Below, in pieces: positions 28,755 through 40,600 of a DNA stretch of 64,000 nucleotides. Source of the stretch: Corallium rubrum (Eukaryota > Cnidaria > Anthozoa > Scleralcyonacea > Coralliidae); assembly GCA_964035015.1 (NCBI GenBank), contig OZ035997.1, forward strand, positions 86,155,982 through 86,219,981, read 5' to 3'. Under the pieces are notes generated by a model. The model worked only from the letters and a program-made list of their open reading frames with translations. It did no database searches and was not told where the DNA came from. The position numbers and the translations under genes are program-made. The first letter of the stretch is position 1. Every line of letters starts with the position of its first letter.

Positions 28755-30778
28755 CTAGAACATGACCTCGAAGACCCACAGATCCCCCGTAATGCCTGGA
28801 TGGGGAACCCACCCTCGCTTCGATGGTGAGAGCAAAGCTGTAGTATCACCCTTTGAGGCTAACTTGCGTGTCTTGGTCGATCGATACTGCAGAACGGACC
28901 ACCAGTATTTTCGTGGATACGTGTCAAGGACAACGACAGTGCAAGACTGCCTGAAACGCTGCAGGAAACGCAGTATGGGGCCCACCAACAATAGCGGAGG
29001 GAAGACATATGGGCGTTGCATGAGGCGGGTGTGTTGCGCGAGATCTTGGGCAAAGAGATTGACCCCTAACGACCCTGGTGAGGGGTATGGTGTGAAGTGA
29101 AGTAATGGATTGCCGCGTGTATCCATCATCACGTTAGAATCTAAAGCCATCAGGTCACATGTATGGCCCTCACGACCGCCGAAGTTATCTTCCACTATGC
29201 GCCACAGTTTATCCGTTAAACGACTATCCAGCAAGGACATGCGACGAGAAGGCGGGTCGGCCGGGTTCTCGCGTGAGGCAACGTATGACAGGTGTAGGAC
29301 AACGTTTAGCTCCGAAGTGGTAAAAAACAGCTTCTTTATCGCGTCATTCAAGGACCTACTCTTCCCACCTTGGTTGTTCCAGGATGCAATGACTGCTTGA
29401 TTATCAACAAAGACATCGACTCGCGCATTACAGAATCGGTTCCGACCCGACCTCAGCATCTTGTCGATAGCAACGGCCTCTTTTGTCGAAATATCCCAGG
29501 TTTGTTCCTCAGTAGACCAGTAATCAGACACCTGTTGTGGGACAGGATCAGACAGGATGGAATATCCCCAGCCAGACGCAGATGCATCCGTCGCTACTCT
29601 TACACGGACATGTCGCTCATCACGCCATGGGAGTGGCGCGTCCCATGTTTCTAGAAACAGCCAGTGGGAAATTTCGGCCCGAAGGGGGCCATGAACCCGA
29701 ATGGGCTTGAGGGTGCGTTGACCACGAGAGATTGCGTTATTCATCTCTCTCGTGAACAATCGTGCCGCCGGCACCGCCAACGAAAATGATACACACTTTC
29801 CAACAAGACGTTGTAGCGTTTTTACACTGACAAACGAATTCTCCAACGTTTGCCGGATAAGTTGGAGAAACTTCACTTTCTTGTCTGGGATCAAGTGGAA
29901 AACTTCTCTGGTAGAATCTACCAGAAAACCCAGGTATGGCACCACCTTTTGTGGCATCAGGACGGACTTTGACAAGCCTAGAAAATATCCCAATCGGACA
30001 AGATGGTATGCGACAACAAATATGGTAGATTGGGCTGCGGCCAACCTACGTTCATCCAGAGTGGTTAAGTTTGTATAGTCGCCTTTATCCAGTGGGATTT
30101 GCATTTGACCATTATGCCTATCGTCAATGTACAAAAGACATGGGATCCCGAGGGATCGTAAAAAATCAGTAGCCAAAAGTCCGGTAGAGTGGTAAATGTA
30201 AGGGGAGATCTTCCACCCGAAAGGCAATGTATTATATGTAAAAAACCAGCCACCCCACTGGATACCAAAGTACGTTCTGCTATCATCGCTTAGCAGGATG
30301 TGATCGTATCCGGCACGACACCAACTCTGCCGACTAAAGATATGGCACCGGTCTTCAATCGGCCCACTAGAGTTTCCTTTATGAACTCCCCAAATGACTT
30401 GCACGACACATTGTTCTTGAAAAGCCTAGGCGGGGGGCGATCTGAGTCGTAGTCGTTCCCCTTAAACGAGCCAGTAAAGTGTTGAAAAAACGGCACAACA
30501 GACACCTTATTCCTAATCCAGCCAAGTATCGTATTGTGCCGTTCCGAGGGATTCCGTGATGCAATCTCGTCCCAGTAGCCAACATTATTATGCAGCTCTC
30601 CCGCGCAAAACTGGCTCGGATCCCAAAACATTAAATTTTCAATGTCACCAATGGTTTCCCCAGATACTACTTGGCGCATTGCCCGTTCCAAATTACCGTT
30701 TGCTGTCATCCCTCCGCTGAGAGTGACGGGGTTTCCATGCACATCTACCCACTTTAGGTCATTGCGAACTATTTCCAT
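28755..30778 (-). pseudogene. Ngaro-type reverse transcriptase/RNase H, internally deleted
   Basis: The first minus frame starts at 30778 (MEIVRNDLKWVD) and reads to SFGEFIKETLVGRLKTGAIS. The next frame, to 28755, resumes at AGYDHILLSDDSRTYFGIQW, then carries the catalytic YIDD (30120-30131), RNase H text ATDASASGWG and SYVASRENPADPPSR, and a C-terminal extension with SLGVNLFAQ and KYWWSVL. Between the two parts the finger region before the GYDH motif is missing and the frame shifts at about 30300. In related proteins some 60-70 residues separate them. The protein would lack part of the nucleotide-binding site, so the element should depend on another copy. Confidence 0.82.
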
Positions 30779-31104
30779 GGAAATTTGTGTGTCAAATTGT
30801 ATGTCAACTTCCCAAGGCCAAATTATACATTCCTATAACACAGAAGAATATGGCGGTAAGGGAAAACAAGAAACCCCGACAAGCCAGCAGAGAGATAACA
30901 GCTCTGACCCAGTATGACCGGGAGGATTGATTCAGGTACCCATTTTTCGGAGCCATTAAAACTCCGGACTATATTTATTGGAACGAGAAGAGAAATTTAT
31001 GATTAACCACAATTTACGCACGAGGACACTAAGTATAGACTTTATTGACTATTGCGGTAATCTCTAACATTTGTAAAGAGATTCAACTTGTACTTATAAG
31101 TTAT

Positions 31105-33429
31105 TTATTTATCAGCCTTATCCTTTCCTTTGAGATCGCTTTTCATTTTGTTACAATTTGCTTTGAAATGCCCCGGTTTACGACAATAAAAGCAGTGGAA
31201 AGTAGACGGTGACGAGCGCCTAGCCCTCAAGGTGCTAGCACCCATCGGTCCGGACCGCTCGACACGATTCATCTGACGGTAACTCTTCTCCACTTTAGTC
31301 ACTATTTCATAAACTTTCTCGTGGGTCTTATCACCGAGAAGGCGGAGAAGTAAAGTGCGGAAGTGTGCGGTTGGTAGATGAACTTTCTCCCGAGCGGTCT
31401 GGTACACCAGACGGTAGTAGGCGTCTTTTTCACTCTTGTTATCGTGTGAACAGTGCTCAAGAGCTTCAACCATTTCTAACGCTTCATAGTTCTTGAACTC
31501 TGACAACGGCCTGGAAGCATAGGCCATAAATTTTGTTAGATGATTCTCAACTGAGGCTTTTGTGAATGACACCAACATGTTTTGAAGCTCCTGGCAGTCT
31601 CCTCTCAATTTCTATGTCAAAAGAATAAAGAGGAGACGGTGTTGATAATCCTATCGATGCAACAGACAACAAAAACTCATTACGAGCGACAACGTATTAG
31701 CCAAACATGACATGCATGACCATTAGGACACCCAAATAACGCCAGTCGATTGTCTGTAGAAAATATTTTGTGCGTATAAAACAATAATTGTCAGTGAGTC
31801 TGAGTAACATCATCCGTTGTATACTCATGAGGCTCACGCGACAACAGGCACGTCGGGTTTCATTGTCGCAAAGACAAACATATTCAACAGTTATAGGGGC
31901 CATTGCAGAAAGACAAGAACAACCCCGTTTGACACCCCATGACAAAGCGTTTGGCGTGTATAAAATAAAGACAACATAACTATTCTCGTTAGCGTCATGA
32001 CACGCGGAATAAACAGTTGTATTTACTGTGCCATCCCCGCCACGACTCAATACGCTTAGAGTCATGATAGGGTCCAATATACAAGAATAAAACTCGCGTG
32101 CGATCGATAAATATTTGACCATCTCCCAAAGGATGGGAAGAGAAAACACACCCGTGCACAATAACATTCAAACATTATCTGAAGTCATCCAACGAACTAT
32201 CTCGTCGAAGGATTCATTCTGCAGATAAACCCAGTGAGAAAAACTCACCCGTGACCAATAGCATGTAATTAAACATTATTCGAAATCATCCAACGAACCA
32301 TCCGGTCGAAGGATTCATTCGGCAGATTAACCCGGTGAGAAAACTCACCCGCGACCAATAGCATGTAATTAAACATTATTCGAAATCATCCAACGAACCA
32401 TCCGGTGAGAAAACTCACCCGTGCACAATAGCATCGAAACGTTATCTGAAGTCATCCAACAAACCATCCCGTCGAAGGATTCATTCTACAGATAAACCTG
32501 GTGAGAAGACTCACCCGTGCACAATAGCATGTAATTAAACATATTATCTGAAGTCATCCCACGAAGCATCCCGTCGAAGGATTCATTCTACAGATAAACC
32601 CGGTGAGAAAACTCACCCGTGCACAATAGCATGTAATTAAACATATTATCTGAAGTCATCCAACGAACCATCCCGTCGAAGGATTCATTCTACAGATAAA
32701 CCCGGTGAGAAAACTCACTCGTGCACCATAGCATTCAAACATATCTGAAGTCATCCCACGAAGCATCCCGTCGAAGGATTCATTCTACAGATAAACCCGG
32801 TGAGAAAACTCACCCGTGCACAATAGCATGTAATTAAACATATTATCTGAAGTCATCCAACGAACCATCCCGTCGAAGGATTCATTCTACAGATAAAACC
32901 GGTGAGAAAACTCACCCGTGCACCATAACATTCAAACATTATCTGAAGTCATCCAACGAACCATCCCGTCGAAGGATTCATTCCACAGATAAAACGGGTG
33001 AGAAAAACTCACCCATGCATGGCCGTGCACAATAGCCGGTAATTAAACACTATCTGAAGTCATCCAACGAACCATCTCGTCGAAGGATTCATTCTACAGA
33101 TAAAACCGGTGAGAAAAAACTCACCCGTGACCGCACACAATAGCATGTAATTAAACATTACCTGAAGTCATCCAACGAACCATCTCGTCGAAGGAATTCA
33201 TTCCACAAATAAACCCGGTGAAAGAAATTCACCAGGTAAACGTACAAGAGAATACCAAACTATAGCAAACTAACATGGCAATAGTTACCTCGAGTTCCCC
33301 ATCTTGTTGTTGAACTGGTGGAGCTTGGTCCGGTAGAATTTCTGGGTCTTGTGGAGCCGCCGGTGGAGCTATCACAGCTTCTGGTTGTACAGGAGGAGCC
33401 GGATCTTCCGGAAACTGAACATCTGCCAT
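31105..33429 (-). CDS. Ngaro-type gag-like protein, two exons with zinc knuckle
   Basis: Exon 1 (33429-33289) encodes 47 residues, MADVQFPEDPAPPVQPE and onward, Pro- and Glu-rich, and ends at a GTAACT donor. Exon 2 (31611-31105) follows a TTGACATAG acceptor in phase 0 and encodes 168 residues. It holds a helical gag-like body and a CCHC zinc knuckle, CFYCRKPGHFKANC, then a Lys-rich tail. The splice is inferred from matching phase and good borders; without it exon 1 soon reaches a stop. The 1.7 kb intron carries the 100-bp tandem array. The protein would package element RNA in the cytoplasm. Confidence 0.72.
31612..32175 (-). other. Gag intron, 3' part
   Basis: A 156-codon open frame (31697-32167, minus) with scattered Cys and hydrophobic runs occurs here. 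It has no recognised domain and lies wholly inside the inferred intron, so I do not call a gene. Confidence 0.4.
32176..33235 (-). repeat. About eleven copies of a 100-bp repeat in the gag intron
   Basis: Each unit contains CTGAAGTCATCCAACGAACC, CGTCGAAGGATTCATTC, GATAAACCCGGTGAGAAAAC, TCACCCGTG and CAATAGCATGTAATTAAAC. GTCATCC-type starts occur at about 32185, 32287, 32384, 32451, 32553, 32654, 32742, 32844, 32945, 33057 and 33163. Every unit has a small palindrome, GGTGAG-(AAAA)-CTCACC. One unit is shortened to about 67 bp. Confidence 0.92.
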
Positions 33430-33466
33430 TCGTTAGATTCGCGTGGGTCGTACGTTTAATAGAACA

Positions 33467-33640
33467 GTTCTTCTGACCACTGTTCCGCTGGATAACTGAG
33501 CAAGAAGGAGTGTTCTACGCTGATCCCGTGTTTTATAGTCATTTCATAACGTCATCCACATGCATATGCATAACTAACCATAAATGGGCTATTATTGTAC
33601 CTTACTTCATATTCGCATATCATTATGAGTATTATGAATA
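33467..33640 (-). repeat. Ngaro element A1 repeat (5' end of element)
   Basis: 174 bp matching A2. It lies directly upstream of the gag start codon (33427-33429) on the minus strand, so it should carry the promoter. Confidence 0.9.
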
Positions 33641-33751
33641 TTATAGTATTTACGCATGCCCATACGAATTAATATTGTTTTGCTGTTAATAATATACATC
33701 AAAAAATTCTGAATTTTGACTGAATGTTAAGAAAATACAATGCAAAAAAAC

Positions 33752-34121
33752 CAGTGGCGTAGCCAGAGGGAGCTGTGGGAGCCGCGGCTCCCCCCCCCCC
33801 CCCCCCCCTTAGATATAAAACAACAGACATGTAACTACAAAACTGATGCAATATGAATTATGTCAGGAAATAAACTGTAAACAGTGTATTCAATCTACTG
33901 AGTGTACGCATTTTGAGTATCTATGTGACCTTTGCATGTTTTGAGTATTTTATATGACGTTTTTTAACCTTTAGGGTCTGTAAAATCTTCCTCCAAAAGC
34001 CAGGAAATGGCATTTCAGCGACTCTCGATTTCAAAATTTCCCGGGGGAGCATGCCCCCGGATCCCCTTAAAATTTAGTCTGATTTCGGCTCCCCCCTTTC
34101 AAAATCCTGGCTACGCCCGTG
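33752..34121. mobile_element. hAT-type MITE, 370 bp
   Basis: Termini CAGTGGCGTAGCCAG and CTGGCTACGCCCGTG are imperfect inverted repeats. Flanking 8-mers AAAAAAAC and ATAAAAAC match at seven positions. Contains a poly-C tract and the GGGGGAGCATGCCCCCGG block. Confidence 0.82.
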
Positions 34122-34289
34122 ATAAAAACAGTGCAAATTTCTGGAACCATTGAACCAATAAAAAACAAAACAAAAATGAAAAGGCAAATCATGTTCTACA
34201 GCAGATTTTGATTGATTTTGATAGATGGTATTTTTCAATTTCGTCCCCAGGCCCTTCCGGCGTAAACTATACTGTCTCCTTCGCAGGCT

Positions 34290-36395
34290 CTCACTGTATC
34301 ATGGACAGGTCACACTTTTCAGAGGGCCTGCCAGGTCCTGTAAACAAAATGGGGACTGATCCCATTACGCACAGCGAGACTAAGCCCTAGTAGCCATACT
34401 TTTGAGAGGGCCTGCAAAATCTTTCCGGCCGGTGTTCGACAAACGTACGGACAAGAAGAAACCAGTATGTTTTAGAATTACCGACCTTCTCGCAATAATA
34501 TTTTAGCGACAAAAAGGAACTGAAGGGAAAAATATCTGCCGAACTGAACAAAAGCAATTCGACGGTCAGGAAAGTGCAGATTTTTCTTATCGTTTTTTTT
34601 TTTTTGTTAATTTAGCTATCGAAGACTGTCAACTGACAAGAGTTAATGAGATTTAACTTTGTTAAATTGTAGGCTATAGTGTAGCGTAATTCAAGTTTCA
34701 GTTGTTGTGGAAACCAAAAAAGTATAAACCTAACTACCCAAGAGTCTCTGGGTAGACTAAAGTGCATTTTCGTTGATTCTATTCCGGCCGAAAGTTGACA
34801 AAGTTCAACCGTAATTGCTTTTCAACAATTCCTTCATTTTAAAGCTAGGATTCGTATGTCATAAGTCTTCAATGGCCTTTCAGAATCTTTGGATATAGCC
34901 ATGGCTATTGACAACGGTAGTTAATTATGCAAATTTATTCCGTGTCAAATTTTTCCAATTTTTTTACAGGATCTTGCAGGCCCTAAATTCGGCGTTTGCG
35001 ACCTGTCCATGATGCAACGAGGTCCTGCAGAGGAGGGCCTCCTCCGCAGGCCCTCGTTACATCATGGACAGGTCACATACGTTTTCTAGATGGCTGCAAG
35101 AAAAACTTGGCACGGAATAAATTTGAGAAATTAACTACCATAGCCTTGGCTGTATCCGAAGATTTTGAAGGACATTGAAGACTTATGGCATACGGATCTT
35201 AGCTTTAAAATAAAGGAATGATTGAACTTGAAACTGAACTTTGTCGACTTTCAGCCGGAATAATCAACGAAAATGCATGAACTTGAGTTCAGAGACTCTT
35301 CCAGAGACTCTTGAGTTCATACTTTTTCGGTTTCCACAACAGTAAAACAACTGATCAATATTATTAATATTAACAAAATCAATATTAATCTCATTAACTC
35401 TTAGGCAGCTGACAGTCTTCCATTGCTAAATAAAACAAAAAAAAAGACAATAAGAAAAACCTGTACTTTCCTGATCCGTCGAATTTGCTTTTGTTCGGCA
35501 GATATTTTCCCCTTCAATTCATTTTTGTCGCTAAAAATACTATGTGCAGAAGGTCGGTGATTCTAAGACATACTGGTTTGTTTATTATATACTGGTTTCT
35601 TCCTTGCATCTGCAAGAAAGTTTAGGCCTTGTCCACACGTATATCCATTTTCTTTTTCTTTTTCTTTTCGTTTCTCCGTTTTTAAAAACATCTGCGTCCA
35701 CACAAGAACCTTTTCAAATCGTTTCTCCGTCCACACGTAACCGCTAAAACGATTCTACTGAAACGTTATTCGTTTCAGGTTTGTTTTTGTGGATGAAATG
35801 GACATTAGCTTGGTAAGGTTACGCCTTTGCCTTTTGTAGTCAGCCTGTATATTTAAGATTGCATTATTAAGTTGAAATCGCGCGACAAAACTTGAAAACG
35901 AATCTAGTAATAGCAAAAATAATGCGGTTGTTGACGTTGTTCACCTAGTTGGATTCTCACGGGAAAGCCGCCTGGGAATGAAAGCGTGGCGTCAGCGTTT
36001 TCGAAAAGTTCCGTTTTCGGGCGTTTTTGCCGTCCACACGAGAACTGGAAAACGGCGTTTTAGGAAAGTTCCACTTTGGAGACCGTCTTCGAAGAGTTCC
36101 GTTTTTGTGACCGTTTTTATCGTTTACGTGTAGACGGAAGGCCAATCCGTAAAGAAAAAATTGCGTTTTCATAAAAATCCGAATACGTATAGATGGGGCA
36201 ATTTCACGGAATTTCCTGGTGGGTCGGTCGTACATTTGTCGAACAGCGGCCGGAAACCATTTTGTTTACAAGATCTTGCAGGTCCTCTCAAAACTGTGGC
36301 CTCTAGGGCGTTGTCTCACTGTGCATAATGGGATCGGTCGCCATTTTGTTTACAGTATCTTGCAGATCCATGATGCAACGAGGGTCTGTGGAGGA
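34290..36395. mobile_element. Giant palindrome (foldback), 2.1 kb
   Basis: The centre lies at about 35042, where CTGTCCATGATGCAACGAGG and GCAGGAGG-type text fold onto CCTCGTTACATCATGGACAG. The arms continue outward with matched blocks: TCAAATTTATTCCGTG/CACGGAATAAATTTGA-like, CATAAGTCTTCAATGG/GAAGACTTATG, TTCCGGCCGAAAGTTGAC, CCGACCTTCT/AGAAGGTCGG and CCGGCCGGTGTTCGACAAAC/TTTGTCGAACAGCGGCCGG. The right arm is longer because of a nested insertion. No coding text is seen on either strand. Confidence 0.82.
35628..36204. mobile_element. MITE nested in the right arm of the palindrome
   Basis: It begins AGGCCTTGTCCACACGTATA and ends CGTATAGATGGGGCA; the ends are imperfect inverted repeats. The interior repeats CGTTTTC/GTCCACACG motifs in both directions. 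Removing it lets the palindrome arms pair on both sides. Confidence 0.65.
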
Positions 36396-37001
36396 GGCAT
36401 TGAAATAAACAAAGATTGCGTCCAAGATTCGCGGGATTAGTGGTGAGAAACATTTGTTTAAATTTGTCGCTGATTATTATTTAATATGTCAAGTAAAATA
36501 CCTGAAAGGCATCTAGAAGATTGTTGGTGCTTTAAGTACACTTTTTCAGATATTGGTCAAAGAAGTGAAGCGTTTTTAAACAACCAAATTTAGGAAAGAC
36601 TGGATAGACCGGCTGAAAAGTACTGTACGTAATGTCGTATAAGTACCGTTGACTTTAACATTTTGTCATGTATATAATGTATATTATTAAGTAATAGTAT
36701 CGTTTCTCGCACAATATTTGGAAAAAATGCTATTATGCATGACTCAATTCTTCCCGTATAACCATCCCTGGGACAATGCAGAAAATTGGATCCTGGCCGG
36801 GGTGGAGAATTATTTTATTAATTTTATATATCTGTCGTGGGTACAGGGCGGGATCAACCTCGCAATGAAGAGGAGATGTGAGGAGTCTGGTAAATAAATG
36901 TTTCTTCCTTCCATTTGTTCAAAATGGCGGCAAAATTAAAACGTTTTTCAGGAAACAGTGGCAACATGAAATAGAGCAAGTTCAAACGCTTTTGTAAGTA
37001 T
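36396..37001. other. Intergenic stretch with nothing recognised
   Basis: No conserved frame, repeat symmetry or RNA gene seen. Confidence 0.5.
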
Positions 37002-37305
37002 TATGCTAGAGACAAATCAGGATCTTTATGTGCTCAATATATAAGCAAATTATAAGCATTTCAAATATAGTAAACAGTACTAATATTATCCCTATTAACA
37101 AATTTAGAAACGTTCTAAATAACTTAAAACCAACGCTAAAACCAATAAGCATCATTTCATAATTTCCTTAATATCCACATGAATTATTATTATAATGTTC
37201 TTACAAATGCATCACCAAAATTGGTTTAATATATGCAATTATAACTTAGTTTATAATATGCATAAAAGTAACTACATTCTGATTGGTTGTTTTTGGAGTA
37301 GAAAG

Positions 37306-37467
37306 ATGGCAGGTACAATATTTTTACTTTTCCAACGACCTGAATTGTCGTACACAAATGAATACACAACTTCACGTAAACCGAAAATTTTGTTGTCAAG
37401 TAATGCAGAAGACGTTTTTAAAAGCTTGGACGAGTCACGAAATGTACGTGTCGCATTCGCAAGATAA
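37306..37467 (+). CDS. 53-codon frame 3' of MYND copy 2, conserved in copy 3
   Basis: Starts MAGTIFLLFQRPELSYTNEY and ends VRVAFAR. Copy 3 (63232-63393) has the same length; I see one residue change (Thr to Ala) and a synonymous change. Copy 1 lacks it. It lies downstream of and convergent with the MYND gene, with no known domain. It may be a real small gene or exon, or an unselected stretch preserved by recent duplication. Confidence 0.3.
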   Translation: MAGTIFLLFQRPELSYTNEYTTSRKPKILLSSNAEDVFKSLDESRNVRVAFAR

Positions 37468-37651
37468 AGTAGTTGTATTTTGTTCAGCAAGCTTTTTTTT
37501 TGTTGGAAAATTAACTCACTAGTTAAAAGAATATTGTTAAAATTGTATGCGACCATAATAGCAGTGTAAATTTAAATAGTGAAATCGAGGTGTCGACACT
37601 GTATATTGGTCAGGCATTAAAATAAGATTAAATGTTCACTAAATTCTTCTG

Positions 37652-40600
37652 CTATTTCATGGGGATCCATTCAAGCACTCTTTCGTAGCCAGAAATCATG
37701 CTCGGTCGGCGACAGTTTAACGCCAGTTTGAAATAAGCAATACGGTTTTTATTTCTCAGAAAATCGCGAAGTTCCAGTCGAAACTTATTTCCAACTTGTT
37801 TAAGAGATGGCAAGCGAGTTGAAGTTTGAGATGGTGTCAACTCGTCGGGAATGGTGTAAAAGGTAGCTCGGAGATATTCTATGAATTGCTTGGAGTTGTC
37901 GTGGTAATCGACGCAAGTCATAGAACCTTCATCTTTAAGAAGCGAGCTACTTCCAGTATCTTTTATTACGCGGTTGCGCATTTCAGGCGTGTGGGCCATA
38001 GGAATAGCTTCGACAGCCGCGTGTCGCATCCAATTTTGCGTTTCTGTGACAATCGTAGCTTTTGAGTTGGAATGGTTTAGTTGTTTTGAGCACAACTTCA
38101 ACAAATGTGGGAGTGGAATATAATCGGATAAATTAGAGGTTAGAATACGATCATAATTTTCTTCTGGGCTTAAGTGTTGGCTTAGGTCCATGCAGTTTGC
38201 TAGGACTGCTTTAAAACTGACGCGGCCCCTACTCAAGGTTTCCTTGGACCGTCGAAGAATTTCGTTTACGTAAGCTGTGTACATTTGGACTATTGAATTG
38301 CAATGCTTGAATTTCTTTACCTCGAGATAGTCCCAACCGGAAAATGGAAGTATTGACGGGTCAAAACAGAATGAGTACTGCATTCCGGTCTTAATCTTGG
38401 GGCATCCGGTCAAAGTTGGGTTCTCAGAAACCAATGAAGCTCTTGTTTCAACGAAAACGCCATCCTCCATCCACTTTTTTGCCGAATTGACATGCTCGGA
38501 CGGTAGGGACGAATAGTAACTGGATATTCCATATTCGCTGCGTGGATCGCTCTCAAAGGCTGCCCTTCGCTGTTTGCTGATCCACTTTGATCTTAATACG
38601 GGCAAGTCAAGCCAGGTTTTCCAAACACGTCTCATCTCATTCAGGTGCTCGTCGTCAATGGACAGTTTTCCGTCAGTCTTCAGCTTCAGCTGCTCTGAGC
38701 TCCGCATTTCCGAAAGCTCGCGAAGGAACAAGCACAAGGACTGGTATGTTTCGTCGTTCAACTGTGTAGAGTACCATACCTCTGTCACTTGGTTTACATG
38801 ATCAGGTTCACCTAAAGATGGATTCATATTTCAGAATAAGAAAATTTTAAACAAGGACAGGAGCTACAATACGTAACGAAGATAATTTCTGCAGGCCCGG
38901 ATTTACCAATTTTGGGCCCACAGGCTAAGTGTGACGACACATTTCTGGGGGGGTCGGGGGGCATGTCCCCCGGAATTTTTTTGAATTTGGGGTCACTGAA
39001 ACAGCATTTCCCGCATTTTGAGGACACTTTTGAACAAAATATAAAGGTCTGAAATCCCATTTTTTAACAAAGTTTCTCGTCATTTTTAAGGAATATTTCT
39101 ATGAAGTAGAATAATTAATTATCCTTCTCAAACTCATTAATAATTCATGAGATAATCAATCAATCAGAAGCGCTGAATTGCACCACGTGAAGGGACTTGA
39201 AATACCAGGGAAGTACTGGGCAGAGGACTTGAAATATTATTTCACACAATCGGTTATTCATCCATACGCTAATTACTAATGCACTAATTCATTTTGGGAA
39301 TACACTAAGTGATTTTGAGAAGTCATGTAAAGGCCTCCAATTTGGACAAGACCGGGTTTTCAAGTACTCGGAATGAGTTGCAGTCCTCGGCTTCGCCTCG
39401 GACTGGAACGAATTCCTCGTACTTGAAAACCCGGTCTAGTCCTCATTGTCGGCCTTTACATATTACATAAATGACTGGAACAGTGTATTTTAATTAACAA
39501 AGTAGAAAACTAATTATGTTTGAAAAGTAGAACAAATCGAATTTATGAAATTCAACATTTACAGTCTTACAGATGTAGTGTTATAGAGCACAATGTTATG
39601 TATAAAGTTTGGGGAAATTTTGAAATAGTGTCTAAATTATTTTTTTCGTCCCAAACATGGGCCGTCCAAATTGTGAGCCTACAGGCTATAGCCTGGTACG
39701 TAAGCCTATCGGTAAATCCGGGCCTGCATTTCTGTAACTTCACCTTTAGAAATTGTTTTCAGTCCTTGTGCGAACCCGCGTTCCTTTAATGTGATATACT
39801 TAGTGTATATGCTCGGGTTTATGGTCAATGTGAGAAAGGTAACGATAGGCTTAGCTCAAAGTGGTTCAAACTTCGATTTTTCTGATGGCAAAGTTAGGAT
39901 TTACTGCCGATTAAGGCCGAGGCTACCAATATATACAGTTGCAAAAAATATTTTCATTTAATGTAGTGGGTACGTTGGAAGATTTATGTCAACCAAACAT
40001 AAAATGTTTTCACATAATTTGACTGTCCCCCACAGGCTCAAGTCTGCAACTTGGCGTTTAGTGTGACGTTTAATCGTTCAGTTTGATACGCGGTTAACTG
40101 AGCGCACTAAAAGGCTGTTTTCTTTTAAAAAACGGCAAAGCTGAAAAATTCTGTTTTGTTGGAGCACGCGTGCTGAACTATCCATAAGATTGCATGGGAT
40201 ATGATTAAAAGATTACTTGTGACGAAGAACATCTTCAGGATGAATTAGATCACCTTAAGTTGGTTTTAACTAACAACATTTTTCCTAAGAAAATTATTCA
40301 AGCTTCTATGACACCATCGGTACATCCAAAGCCAAATACTCAGCCCCAGGAAGAACCATCTTCAGTTTCTCTTCCGTATCTCGGACCAGCATCCCACAAG
40401 ATTGAGAGGATTCTAAATCATCCTGGTATGAAGGTATTTTACAGTAGTCAACACAAATTGTTTAAGGTACTTTTCACACATAAAGATGAGGTGGGTAGCT
40501 TATTAAGCCTGGAGTGTATCGCATTCCGTGTGAATGTGGCTTGGTATACATCGGGGAAAAGGGAAGGAATCTCTCAAATCGCCTGCAGGAGCACAGGACA

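Larger units (their letters stand above)
26615..33640 (-). mobile_element. Ngaro-type (DIRS-like) tyrosine-recombinase retrotransposon, about 7.0 kb
   Basis: Read on the minus strand the order is A1 (33640-33467), gag, reverse transcriptase/RNase H, tyrosine recombinase, B1 (27008-26939), A2 (26938-26764) and B2 (26684-26615). Repeats A1/A2 are about 175 bp and differ by one base indel; B1/B2 are 70 bp and identical by eye. This split-direct-repeat layout, with a recombinase instead of a DDE integrase, is that of Ngaro elements. An empty paralogous site at 16480-16650 supports the ends. The near-identity of the repeats suggests recent insertion, yet the reverse transcriptase has lost a segment, so the copy should not be autonomous. 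Confidence 0.88.

Noticed and set aside
28762-30078. Plus-strand frames of 73-112 codons over the Ngaro-type RT
   Set aside because: Antisense shadows of the minus-strand coding region.
31697-32167. 156-codon minus frame
   Set aside because: Lies within the inferred gag intron and has no recognised motif.
32176-33235. Regular array considered as CRISPR
   Set aside because: Units of about 100 bp follow one another without unique spacers, in a eukaryotic retrotransposon intron.
26764-33640. Direct repeats read as ordinary LTRs
   Set aside because: The additional 70-bp B repeats on both sides of A2 and the tyrosine recombinase fit split direct repeats; no integrase or primer-binding site.
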